Notes under the pieces: generated by a model | Told to the model about the DNA's origin: nothing | Seen by the model: only the letters and a program-made list of their open reading frames with translations | The model's database searches: none | Part shown: positions 1-6,435 of the stretch, piece by piece | How the letters are laid out: the number at the start of each line of letters is the position of its first letter | Position numbering within the stretch: position 1 is the stretch's first letter | DNA from: Methylovulum sp. | GTDB taxonomy: Bacteria; Pseudomonadota; Gammaproteobacteria; Methylococcales; Methylomonadaceae | Length of the DNA: 6,757 bases | NCBI GenBank assembly: GCA_016919605.1 | Contig: JACXTQ010000048.1 | Span: 1 to 6,757 of the forward strand | Reading direction: 5' to 3' | Made by a program: the position numbers and the translations under genes

Positions 1-1079
1 GGCATGTGGAACTGCTCAATCTTGCCAGGGGAAGGCATGAAGGTGTTTGGGTCTTCGGCGTTGAGGCGGCATTCAATCGCGTGGCCTTGGATTTTGACTT
101 GGTCTTGGGTGATGGACAAACGCTCGCCGGCGGCGATGCGCAGTTGTTCTTTGACGATGTCAAAGCCTGTGACCATTTCCGTGACCGGATGCTCAACTTG
201 GACGCGGGTGTTCATTTCGATGAAATAAAACTCGCCTTTTTCATACAAAAACTCGAAAGTACCGGCACCTAGATAGCCGATGTCAACACACGCTTTGGCA
301 CAGCGTTCGCCAATGGCTTTACGTTGCGCTTCGGTGATGCCGGGGGCGGGCGCTTCTTCAACGACTTTTTGGTGACGCCGCTGCATGGAGCAATCGCGCT
401 CGCCCAAATGTATCGCGTTGCCGAAAGAGTCCGCCATTACTTGAAACTCGATGTGGCGGGGGTCTTCAAGAAACTTTTCCATGTACACGGTCGGGTTGCC
501 AAAGGCGCTGCCGGCTTCGGCTTTAGTCATGGCAATGGCGTTGATGAGGGCGGCTTCGGTATGGACGGTGCGCATACCGCGACCACCGCCACCGCCAGCG
601 GCTTTAATGATGACCGGATAACCGATTTCTTGCGCCAGTTTGAGATTTTTTTTGTTGTCGTCGGACAACGGGTCGTTATTGCCGGGAACGCAGGGAATCC
701 CCGCCGCCAGCATGGCATTTTTGGCGGAGATTTTGTCGCCCATCATACGGATGGTGTCGGCATTAGGGCCGATAAAGACAAAGCCGCTTTGTTTGACCTT
801 TTCGGCAAAATCAGCGTTTTCTGACAAAAACCCGTAGCCGGGATGGATGGCTTCGGCATCGGTGACTTCAGCGGCGCTGATGATGGCCGGAATGTTCAGG
901 TAGCTGTCGGCGGAGGCGGCAGGGCCTATGCACACCGATTCGTCAGCCAGTCGGACGTGTTTTAAGTCACGGTCGGCTTCGGAGTGGACGGCGACCACTT
1001 TAATGCCCAATTCCCGGCAAGCGCGTAAGATGCGCAGGGCTATTTCGCCGCGATTGGCGATAACAATTTTATCGAACAT
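1..1079 (-). CDS. accC: Biotin carboxylase subunit of acetyl-CoA carboxylase, 3' end outside window
   Basis: AccC carries out the ATP- and bicarbonate-dependent carboxylation of biotin bound to AccB, the first half-reaction of cytoplasmic acetyl-CoA carboxylase and the entry to fatty acid synthesis. The protein begins MFDKIVIANRGEIALRI, the standard N-terminus of the family, and 359 codons lie in the window out of roughly 450 expected. Visible landmarks are the HPGYGFLSEN segment, the glycine-rich ATP-grasp loop (KAAGGGGGRGM), the HIEFQV and GERDCSMQRR segments, the catalytic stretch EMNTRVQVEHPVTE (Glu, Asn and Arg of the active site) and IECRLNAEDP. The ATG at 1079 follows an AGGAAG ribosome binding site (1082-1087) and lies 18 bases after the accB stop, so the two genes are surely co-transcribed. 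About 90 C-terminal residues are missing only because the window ends. No frameshift is visible. Confidence 0.97.
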   Translation of the reverse strand, partial: MFDKIVIANRGEIALRILRACRELGIKVVAVHSEADRDLKHVRLADESVCIGPAASADSYLNIPAIISAAEVTDAEAIHPGYGFLSENADFAEKVKQSGFVFIGPNADTIRMMGDKISAKNAMLAAGIPCVPGNNDPLSDDNKKNLKLAQEIGYPVIIKAAGGGGGRGMRTVHTEAALINAIAMTKAEAGSAFGNPTVYMEKFLEDPRHIEFQVMADSFGNAIHLGERDCSMQRRHQKVVEEAPAPGITEAQRKAIGERCAKACVDIGYLGAGTFEFLYEKGEFYFIEMNTRVQVEHPVTEMVTGFDIVKEQLRIAAGERLSITQDQVKIQGHAIECRLNAEDPNTFMPSPGKIEQFHM

Positions 1080-1097
1080 GACTTCCTAATTCCCGTG

Positions 1098-1553
1098 TTA
1101 TTCAATGATGAATAAAGGCTGTCCGTATTCGACAGGCTCGGCGTTGTCCACCAAAATTTGCTTGATGGTGCCCGTGTGGTCGGCTTCGATCTGGTTGAGG
1201 ATTTTCATCGCTTCGATAATGCACAAGGTGTCGCCTACTTGCACGGATTGGCCAACTTCGACAAACACTTTTGTGCCAGGTGAGGCCGAGCGGTAAAACG
1301 TGCCGACCATCGGAGATTTGAGGACATGGCCGCTGACGGCTTCTTCCGCAGCGGCACTAGGGGTTGTCGCCGGGGCTACGGCAATCGTTGGTTGTGCAAC
1401 CATTTGGGGGGCGTAAGCCATAGGCGCGGCTTGGCTGCCATAACGGCTGATGCGGATACTTTCTTCGCCCTCTTTAACTTCCAGTTCAGCAATACCCGAT
1501 TCTTCAAGCATTTCGATAAGTTTTTTAATTTTTCTAATATCCATTGTTTTCAT
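1098..1553 (-). CDS. accB: Biotin carboxyl carrier protein of acetyl-CoA carboxylase
   Basis: AccB carries the biotin that moves carboxyl groups from AccC to the carboxyltransferase AccAD. The protein shows the classic N-terminus MDIRKIKKLIE, a flexible Ala/Pro/Gln-rich linker (about residues 40-70), and a C-terminal biotinyl domain with KSPMVGTFYR, a thumb-like insertion (SASPGTKV) and the biotinylation site EAMKILNQIEAD. The modified lysine is about residue 117 (114 if the shorter start is used). The residue after the lysine is Ile rather than the Met of the common AMKM motif, a mild variation. Two starts are possible. The ATG at 1553 overlaps the aroQ stop as ATGA and has a GAG 5 bases upstream, and it adds Met-Lys-Thr. 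The ATG at 1544 gives exactly the family N-terminus (148 residues). I prefer 1553 because of the coupling, but only slightly. An upstream in-frame extension to 1622 lies inside aroQ and is rejected. Confidence 0.95.
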   Translation of the reverse strand: MKTMDIRKIKKLIEMLEESGIAELEVKEGEESIRISRYGSQAAPMAYAPQMVAQPTIAVAPATTPSAAAEEAVSGHVLKSPMVGTFYRSASPGTKVFVEVGQSVQVGDTLCIIEAMKILNQIEADHTGTIKQILVDNAEPVEYGQPLFIIE

Positions 1554-1996
1554 TGTCTCTCGGCTAATATCTGATGCGCGGCCTGTAAGGCCAGTTGGTA
1601 TCCGGTTGCGCCCAATCCACAAATAACGCCTTTGGCAATATCTGAGAAATAGGAGTGTTTTCTAAAAGGTTCACGCGCATACACGTTAGATAGGTGAACC
1701 TCTATAAAAGGGATTTGCGTTGCCAGCAATGCGTCACGAATCGCCACGCTGGTGTGGGTAAAGGCGGCTGGGTTTATAATGATGAAGCTGACGCGGTCAT
1801 GGTAGGCCTGATGGATGAGCCCAATCAGTTCATGTTCGGCGTTGGTTTGGTGAAAGCTTAAGTGATGGCCCAGTTCGGCTGCCTGTTGCTCCAGTGCGGA
1901 TTGGATATCCGCCAAGGTTTTGTTTCCGTAATGGCTGGGTTCGCGCAATCCTAAAAGGTTAAGGTTAGGGCCATTTAATACGGTGATGGTTGCCAT
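1550..1996 (-). CDS. aroQ: Type II 3-dehydroquinate dehydratase
   Basis: AroQ converts 3-dehydroquinate to 3-dehydroshikimate in the shikimate pathway to chorismate. The 148-residue product has the family's usual length and starts MATITVLNGPNLNLLGLREP. The active-site set of type II enzymes is complete: Arg18 and Tyr23 on the lid region (LREPSHYG), Asn75 in INPAAFTHTS, Glu99 and His101 in FIEVHLSN, and Arg112 in the AREPFRKHS segment. The reading frame is open up to an ATG at 2071, but residues before 1996 do not resemble the family and the ATG at 2071 sits inside a predicted -35 box, so 1996 is chosen. No good Shine-Dalgarno sequence precedes it. The stop overlaps the accB ATG (ATGA), giving an aroQ-accB-accC operon. 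The same order is known in Pseudomonas, where prmA follows accC. Confidence 0.95.
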   Translation of the reverse strand: MATITVLNGPNLNLLGLREPSHYGNKTLADIQSALEQQAAELGHHLSFHQTNAEHELIGLIHQAYHDRVSFIIINPAAFTHTSVAIRDALLATQIPFIEVHLSNVYAREPFRKHSYFSDIAKGVICGLGATGYQLALQAAHQILAERQ

Positions 1997-2042
1997 TAAT
2001 GCGGTACGGAAGTTACTGGAGTTAGGGTCATTTAACCGTTTA

Positions 2043-2070
2043 ATTTTACCGTTTTGCAGGATTTTGTCCA
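2043..2070 (-). promoter_or_regulatory. Sigma70-like promoter for aroQ-accB-accC
   Basis: Read on the minus strand, TGGACA (2065-2070) matches the -35 consensus at five of six positions. After a 16-base spacer, TAAAAT (2043-2048) matches the -10 consensus at five of six. The expected transcription start is near 2036, leaving a leader of about 40 bases before the aroQ ATG at 1996. The heptamer ACCGTTT occurs on the plus strand at 2035-2041 and 2048-2054, flanking the -10 box; it might bind a regulator, but this is weak. Identified by pattern only. Confidence 0.5.
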
Positions 2071-2169
2071 TCTATTGTTTTTGCTAAGGATTCTGGGCAG
2101 GCTAAGTGGTCATTGAAGAAAAAACCACGCGTAACATGACGAATAACCTAGCAATAGAGTAAACTATTG

Positions 2170-2191
2170 GCCATTGACCATAAGGTCTGGC
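2170..2191. promoter_or_regulatory. Imperfect hairpin in the ubiG leader
   Basis: On the plus strand GCCA-TT-GACC (2170-2179) pairs with GGTC-TGGC (2184-2191) around an ATAA loop, giving eight base pairs interrupted by a two-base bulge. It ends 22 bases before the ubiG ATG. No T-tract follows, so it is not a normal terminator. It could be an operator half-site pair or a leader RNA structure. The rest of the 1997-2213 divergent spacer holds the aroQ promoter and no gene I can support. I could not find a convincing -35/-10 pair for ubiG; TTGACC at 2174-2179 has no good -10 partner. Confidence 0.25.
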
Positions 2192-2213
2192 TCTAATAAG
2201 GTTTGGCACAATA

Positions 2214-2918
2214 ATGACGACAGATAACGTACATCTACACGAAATCCACAAGTTCGGCTCTATGGCGGAACGCTGGTGGGATACGCAAGGCGAATTCAAA
2301 ACCCTGCATGACATTAATCCTCTGCGGCTGGGTTTTATCCAGCGTTATGCCAATTTGGCGGGACAACGCGTTGTCGATGTCGGTTGCGGCGGCGGGATTT
2401 TGACCGAAGCCTTGGCGGGGCAAGGCGCACAGGCACTAGGCATCGACCTGAGCGAAGAATTGGTGGATGTGGCCGATTTGCATGGACTGGAATCCGGTAT
2501 TAATGCCCATTATCAGAAAATCAGTGTCGAGGCCTTGGCCGAACAAGAACCGGCGGGGTTTGACCATGTCACTTGTATGGAAATGCTCGAGCATGTGCCT
2601 GATCCAGGTTCTATTATCACTGCGTGTAGCAAATTAGTTAAACCAGGCGGCAAGGTGTTTTTCTCAACCCTAAACCGCCAGCCGAAAGCGTATTTGTTGG
2701 CGATAGTCGCGGCGGAACACCTGTTACAGATGCTGCCTAAAGGCACTCACGATTATAAAACCTTTATCAAACCGTCCGAGTTGTGCCAGAGTGCACGGTC
2801 GGCGGGCTTGACTTTACAAGGTATGGTCGGCATTAGCTATAACCCGCTCAACAAGCAATTCAGTTTAAGCAAAGATATTGGCGTAAATTATATCGCCGCT
2901 TTTGAACGTACCGAGTAA
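2214..2918 (+). CDS. ubiG: Ubiquinone biosynthesis O-methyltransferase UbiG
   Basis: UbiG performs both SAM-dependent O-methylations of the ubiquinone ring. The 234-residue protein (E. coli about 240) has the family-specific N-terminal segment ERWWDTQGEFKTLHDINPLR (residues 19-38), SAM motif I DVGCGGG (55-61) with the acidic residue Asp78 ending the next strand (GIDL), the CMEMLEHVPDP signature (121-131), KPGGKVFFSTLNR, and the C-terminal KGTHDYKTFIKP and GISYNPL motifs. The DINPLR and CMEMLEHV segments separate UbiG from UbiE and from generic methyltransferases. The start is supported by homology; the nearest AAGG (2198-2201) is 12 bases away, a poor ribosome binding site. It is the first gene of a tight four-gene plus-strand cluster, and the next gene starts 5 bases after its stop. 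Confidence 0.96.
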   Translation: MTTDNVHLHEIHKFGSMAERWWDTQGEFKTLHDINPLRLGFIQRYANLAGQRVVDVGCGGGILTEALAGQGAQALGIDLSEELVDVADLHGLESGINAHYQKISVEALAEQEPAGFDHVTCMEMLEHVPDPGSIITACSKLVKPGGKVFFSTLNRQPKAYLLAIVAAEHLLQMLPKGTHDYKTFIKPSELCQSARSAGLTLQGMVGISYNPLNKQFSLSKDIGVNYIAAFERTE

Positions 2919-2923
2919 GCGTG

Positions 2924-3604
2924 ATGGCCACTGAGTTTGAGCTGGCTTGTGTGCTGTTTGATTTGGACGGCACGTTGGTGGACACCGCACCTGATCTGAT
3001 CGCTTGCCTTAATAAGGCTTTTCAACAGCACGGTTTTGCCACAGTTGCTCCGACGGCGGTTAGGCCTTACATCTCTTACGGTGCGGCGGCGATGATTAAG
3101 GACTGTTTGGGTGATAGGGTCTCGGCGGCGGAACAAGCCGCCTTACTGGACACTATGCTGGATTTGTACCAGAACAATATCGCCGAGCACAGCCTGTTTT
3201 TTAGCGGTATTACCGAAACATTGGCGGCGATTGAGGCGCGAGGGCTGAAATGGGGCGTGGTGACTAACAAGCGCGAACGCTTTACCTTGCCGTTGATGGC
3301 GGCCTTGCAATTGGCGGATCGCGCCGCCTGTATCGTTAGCGGCGACACCACCGCATACCCTAAGCCGCATACCGAACCGATGCTGGAGGCGTGCCGTAGG
3401 GCGGCGGTGCAGCCGTGGCAATGTGTGTATGTCGGTGATGCCAACCATGACATTATCGCCGGTAAAAACGCCCAAATGAAAACCCTGGCGGCAGTGTATG
3501 GCTATCTTAAACCGGACGATAGGCCGGAAACTTGGGGCGCGGATGCCTTAATCAATACCCCCCACGAACTTTTAACTTGGATAGACACCACCTTATGTTG
3601 CTAA
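2924..3604 (+). CDS. mupP: HAD phosphatase, probably N-acetylmuramic acid 6-phosphate phosphatase MupP (Gph-like)
   Basis: This is a haloacid-dehalogenase phosphatase of 226 residues. All four HAD motifs are present: DLDGT (13-17, nucleophile Asp13 and acid/base Asp15), Thr114 in VVTNK, Lys147 in YPKPH, and the acidic pair Asp172/Asp176 in VGDANHD, with an alpha-helical cap between residues 18 and about 95. Such proteins are usually labelled phosphoglycolate phosphatase (Gph). Two things favour MupP, which dephosphorylates MurNAc-6-phosphate in the Pseudomonas-type cell-wall recycling route: the position between ubiG and a yciK-like gene, as in Pseudomonas, and the C-terminal pattern YGYLKPDDRPETWGADAL, which from memory matches MupP better than E. 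coli Gph. The ATG at 2924 has GAG at 2913-2915 with 8-base spacing; GTG at 2921 is an alternative. The last codons overlap the next gene by 10 bases. Substrate is inferred. Confidence 0.85.
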   Translation: MATEFELACVLFDLDGTLVDTAPDLIACLNKAFQQHGFATVAPTAVRPYISYGAAAMIKDCLGDRVSAAEQAALLDTMLDLYQNNIAEHSLFFSGITETLAAIEARGLKWGVVTNKRERFTLPLMAALQLADRAACIVSGDTTAYPKPHTEPMLEACRRAAVQPWQCVYVGDANHDIIAGKNAQMKTLAAVYGYLKPDDRPETWGADALINTPHELLTWIDTTLCC

Positions 3605-4323
3605 AGAATAATGTCATTTTAATCACTGGCGCAGGAGGGGGGTTAGGCTCAACGGCGGCGCTGGCTTTGGCTAAGCAAGGGGCGCACATCATTTTGCTCG
3701 ATAAAGCCATCCCAAAGTTGGAAGCGGCTTATGATGCTATTGTCGATACCGGTGGCTTGGCTCCGATTATGTATCCGTTTGATTTGGCCGGAGCTAATGA
3801 GAGCGATTATCAGGAATTGGCGGATCGGATTGAAGAAAAATACGGCGCATTGCAAGGTTTGCTACATTCGGCGGTGGAATTTAGTCACTTCTCGCCCTTG
3901 TCACACATCAGCACTAAGGATTGGTGGCAAAGCCTGCATGTCAATCTGAACGCCCCGTTTTTATTATGCCGGATGCTGTTGCCGTTATTGCAAAAAAGCC
4001 CACATGCTTCGATAGTGATGACCTCCGATTCTTCGGCGCGTAACGCCCCTGCTTATTCGGGGGCTTATGGCGTGTCCAAAATCGCCTTAGAAGGTTTGGC
4101 AAAAATTTTGGCGGCGGAATTGGAGTCAACCAGTACCGTCAGGGTCAATAGCCTTATTCCAGGGCCGGTCAACTCTCCCTTAAGAAAACGCGCCTATCCT
4201 GCCGAAGATAAAGCCCGTTTACCTTTGATGGACTCGTTAGCGGAGGCTTATGTATATTTATTCAGTGCGCAAAGCATCGGTGTGACAGGGCAAGCCATTG
4301 ATGCCCGTACTTTCCATTTATAA
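3595..4323 (+). CDS. YciK-like short-chain dehydrogenase/reductase with altered active site
   Basis: This is a classical Rossmann-fold SDR of 242 residues (YciK about 250). Visible are the nucleotide-binding TGAGGGLG (11-18), Asp36 at the end of the second strand (LLD, which usually suggests NAD preference), Asn117 in the HVNLNAPF helix, and the Tyr158-X3-Lys162 pair in GAYGVSK, followed by a RVNSLIPGPV segment. YciK has no settled physiological reaction, so none is assigned here. Two departures are notable. The position 13 residues before the catalytic Tyr, normally Ser, is Asp145 (TSDSSAR), although Ser144 and Ser146 flank it. The NAG-type motif reads HSAV (91-94), losing the usual Asn. The ATG at 3595 overlaps the mupP stop by 10 bases, implying translational coupling; an in-frame extension to 3532 lies inside mupP and is rejected. 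Order ubiG-mupP-yciK is the Pseudomonas order. Confidence 0.88.
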   Translation: MLLKNNVILITGAGGGLGSTAALALAKQGAHIILLDKAIPKLEAAYDAIVDTGGLAPIMYPFDLAGANESDYQELADRIEEKYGALQGLLHSAVEFSHFSPLSHISTKDWWQSLHVNLNAPFLLCRMLLPLLQKSPHASIVMTSDSSARNAPAYSGAYGVSKIALEGLAKILAAELESTSTVRVNSLIPGPVNSPLRKRAYPAEDKARLPLMDSLAEAYVYLFSAQSIGVTGQAIDARTFHL

Positions 4324-4332
4324 GAAACGACT

Positions 4333-4881
4333 ATGACAGATAAAGAAACCGTTGTTTTAACCCGCGATGTCGATATTATCACCATCCCTGATGGCGCAGC
4401 GGGCATGTTGCGGCAAGGGATGGCCGTAACTATCCAGCAAGCGTTGGGCGATAGCTTTACCATTATCACCGACTATGGGCACATGGTGCGCATTGCCGGC
4501 GCTGATGCCGATGCCTTGGGCAGGGAGGTTAAGCCTTCGCAAGCCTTGATTTTAGAGGACAGTGCCGAAGCCGTTGAGCAAAATTGCTGGGAGGCTATGC
4601 GTAAAGTTTATGACCCTGAAATTCCAGTCAATATTGTCGAACTGGGATTGGTCTATTATTGCAAAGTTACCCCAACCACCGCCAGCCAGTATGATGTGCA
4701 AGTCATGATGACCCTGACCGCTCCCGGTTGCGGCATGGGCCCTGTGATTCAGGGCGATGTCGAACGCGGTATCCGCGCCTTACCGGGTGTCGGCAGTGTC
4801 AATGTCGAAGTAGTGCTGGACCCGCCTTGGTCCCGTGATATGATGTCAGAAGTTGCCAAATTGCAGTTAGGCTTGTACTGA
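4333..4881 (+). CDS. sufT: SufT-type Fe-S protein maturation factor (MIP18/DUF59 domain)
   Basis: The 182-residue protein matches the proteobacterial SufT type, with an extra N-terminal domain (about residues 1-80, including PDGAAGMLRQGM) fused to a MIP18/DUF59 domain (about 85-170). The domain shows DPEIPVNIVELGLVY (94-108), the MTLTAPGCGMG signature with Cys133, and DPPWSRDMM. SufT and MIP18 proteins help deliver or assemble Fe-S clusters on target proteins in the cytoplasm; the exact reaction of this extended form is not settled. It starts 9 bases after the dehydrogenase stop, with only a weak AAGAA upstream, and is probably the last gene of the ubiG operon. It is not beside suf genes within this window. 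A hairpin lies about 50 bases past its stop. Confidence 0.92.
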   Translation: MTDKETVVLTRDVDIITIPDGAAGMLRQGMAVTIQQALGDSFTIITDYGHMVRIAGADADALGREVKPSQALILEDSAEAVEQNCWEAMRKVYDPEIPVNIVELGLVYYCKVTPTTASQYDVQVMMTLTAPGCGMGPVIQGDVERGIRALPGVGSVNVEVVLDPPWSRDMMSEVAKLQLGLY

Positions 4882-4934
4882 AGGCCGCCTAAAAGCACTA
4901 TGACAATGACGGCGATGTTTGGGCAATAGTGGTT

Positions 4935-4955
4935 GGGCGCAATCCGTTTGCGCCC
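4935..4955. terminator. GC-rich hairpin between convergent sufT and trhP
   Basis: GGGCGCAA (4935-4942) and TTGCGCCC (4948-4955) form a perfect eight-pair stem with a five-base loop; two more A-T pairs form if one C is bulged. It lies in the 88-base gap between the converging stops of sufT and trhP, where a shared transcription stop is expected. No T-tract follows on either strand, so intrinsic termination is uncertain; it may instead stabilise the 3' ends. Confidence 0.45.
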
Positions 4956-4969
4956 CAAAGCCCGCGTCT

Positions 4970-6334
4970 TTATGCGCAGGTTTCCTCAGCCTGTGTGGTA
5001 TAACGTGCCAACAGGCCATAGCCGCCGTCCATATTGGGTAGCGGTATTTTGACTTCGTAACCACCGCCGGACGCTTCTTGCATGGCTTGCCCATACAGGC
5101 CTTCCATACGCTCAACGGTAATGTCCCGATTGCCTTCCGGCAGGATCAACTCCAACTGAGCGCCCACCGTAAACTTATTTTTGACATCAATGGTCGCAAG
5201 TCCGGTTACAGGATCGTATTCCCTGATTTCCCCACAAAATTGCTGTTGGTGGCTTTGCGAATAACCCGTAATATAGTTTTGTTGTTCGTGGGTGTGGTGG
5301 CGTTGATAAAAGCCATCGGTATAGCCCCGGTTGGCCAAGTTTTCCAGCACACCCAGTAGTTCCGGTTGGAATGGGCGGCCTGCCAAAGCGTCATCAATGG
5401 CTTGGCGGTAGGATTGGGCGGTACGCGCCACATAATAATGCGATTTGGTGCGGCCTTCAATTTTTAAGCTGTCCACGCCGATTTCGACCAAGCGATGGAT
5501 ATGCTCAATGGCGCGTAAATCTTTTGAGTTCATGATATAGGTGCCGTTTTCATCTTCCATGATCGGCAACAACTCACCCTTACGGCCTTCCTCTTCCAGA
5601 AAATAAATGTTATCAGCCAAAGGATGGCGTTCGGCACCGCCGCAACTGGCGGTGCTAATATCGGCTAACGATAAAGAGCCACCCGCCAGCACGGTATCGC
5701 CTTCGACATTTTCATGCGCGGGCAGGGTGTCGTATTTCCAGCGGCAAGAGTTGGTACACGTACCTTGGTTAGGGTCGCGGTGGTTGAAATAACCGGACAG
5801 CAAGCAACGGCCCGAATAAGCGATACATAACGCCCCGTGGACAAACACTTCCAATTCCATATCCGGGCAACGCTGGCGGATTTCGGCAATCTCATCCAGT
5901 GACAATTCACGCGACAAAATCACTCGCGCAACCCCTAAGCTTTTCCAGAAATTGACCGCCGCATAATTGACGGTATTGGCCTGTACTGACAAGTGTATCG
6001 GCATGTCTGGCCACGCTTCCCGCGTCATCATCATCAGGCCGGGGTCGGCCATAATCAATGCGTCCGGCTGCATGGCGATAATCGGGGCCAAATCTTTAAT
6101 AAAAGTTTTGACTTTAGCGTTATGGGGGATGACATTAGTGGCAAGAAAAAACTTTTTGCCTTGTTGGTGGGCTTCATTAATGCCAGTTGCCAAATTGCTT
6201 GCCAGAAAATCGTTGTTGCGCACCCTCAGGCTATAACGCGGTAGCCCCGCATAAACGGCATCGGCGCCGAAGGCGAAGGCATAGCGCATGTTTTTAAGGG
6301 TTCCGGCGGGTGATAAAAGTTCTATTGGTTTCAT
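4970..6334 (-). CDS. trhP: tRNA hydroxylation protein TrhP (YegQ), peptidase U32 family
   Basis: The 454-residue protein is near-collinear with E. coli YegQ/TrhP (about 453). TrhP is needed for hydroxylation of uridine 34 in certain tRNAs to 5-hydroxyuridine, the precursor of cmo5U; known work ties this activity to prephenate and to Fe-S cluster biogenesis. Features seen are the N-terminus ELLSPAGTLKNMRYAFAFGA, GADAVYAG, the U32 signature region VFVHGALCIAYSGRCLLSGY (164-182), GTCTNSCRW (191-199), and the C-terminal-half segment NGTYIMNSKDLRAI with SLKIEGRTKS. Cys170, Cys177, Cys193 and Cys197 are candidates to bind a 4Fe-4S cluster; Cys231 is a further Cys nearby. The family name 'peptidase' is historical and proteolysis is not expected. 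The ATG at 6334 fits the family start but has no clear ribosome binding site. A TAAAAT (complement of 6367-6372) is a possible -10 with no good -35. Confidence 0.94.
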   Translation of the reverse strand: MKPIELLSPAGTLKNMRYAFAFGADAVYAGLPRYSLRVRNNDFLASNLATGINEAHQQGKKFFLATNVIPHNAKVKTFIKDLAPIIAMQPDALIMADPGLMMMTREAWPDMPIHLSVQANTVNYAAVNFWKSLGVARVILSRELSLDEIAEIRQRCPDMELEVFVHGALCIAYSGRCLLSGYFNHRDPNQGTCTNSCRWKYDTLPAHENVEGDTVLAGGSLSLADISTASCGGAERHPLADNIYFLEEEGRKGELLPIMEDENGTYIMNSKDLRAIEHIHRLVEIGVDSLKIEGRTKSHYYVARTAQSYRQAIDDALAGRPFQPELLGVLENLANRGYTDGFYQRHHTHEQQNYITGYSQSHQQQFCGEIREYDPVTGLATIDVKNKFTVGAQLELILPEGNRDITVERMEGLYGQAMQEASGGGYEVKIPLPNMDGGYGLLARYTTQAEETCA

Positions 6335-6435
6335 AGTGATGCGGTTAAAAAAATAATTTAACGGTTATTTTAGCGCCGCCTAGCGAAAAATGATGGAAAT
6401 TTGCAGGGCTAGCCGATGCTCTCTTTAATAGAGGT

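Noticed and set aside
324..824. 166-codon open frame on the plus strand inside accC
   Set aside because: It is the complement of a clear accC coding sequence; its glycine/phenylalanine-rich translation has no recognisable domain and reflects accC codon bias.
2035..2054. ACCGTTT pairs near aroQ resembling ACCG-containing AT-rich sequence before trhP (6345-6370)
   Set aside because: The repeat spacing differs between the two places and the shared part is too short to call a common regulator site.
1997..2071. Longer aroQ with start at 2071
   Set aside because: The extra 25 residues do not resemble the family, and the ATG overlaps a good -35 box, so the transcript would probably start downstream of it.
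2106..2128. GTGGT/ACCAC stem with a 13-base loop in the aroQ-ubiG spacer
   Set aside because: Five base pairs across a 13-base A-rich loop is expected by chance and has no terminator-like tail in the right place.
2201..2211. The 11-mer GTTTGGCACAA occurring both before ubiG and at 6552-6562, possibly two sigma54 sites
   Set aside because: Several shared 11-mers are expected by chance in 6.7 kb, and the ubiG copy lacks the GC of a -12 box at the right distance.
5967..6236. Plus-strand open frames of 83-89 codons opposite trhP
   Set aside because: They lie wholly opposite the highly conserved trhP gene, lack ribosome binding sites and show no domain.
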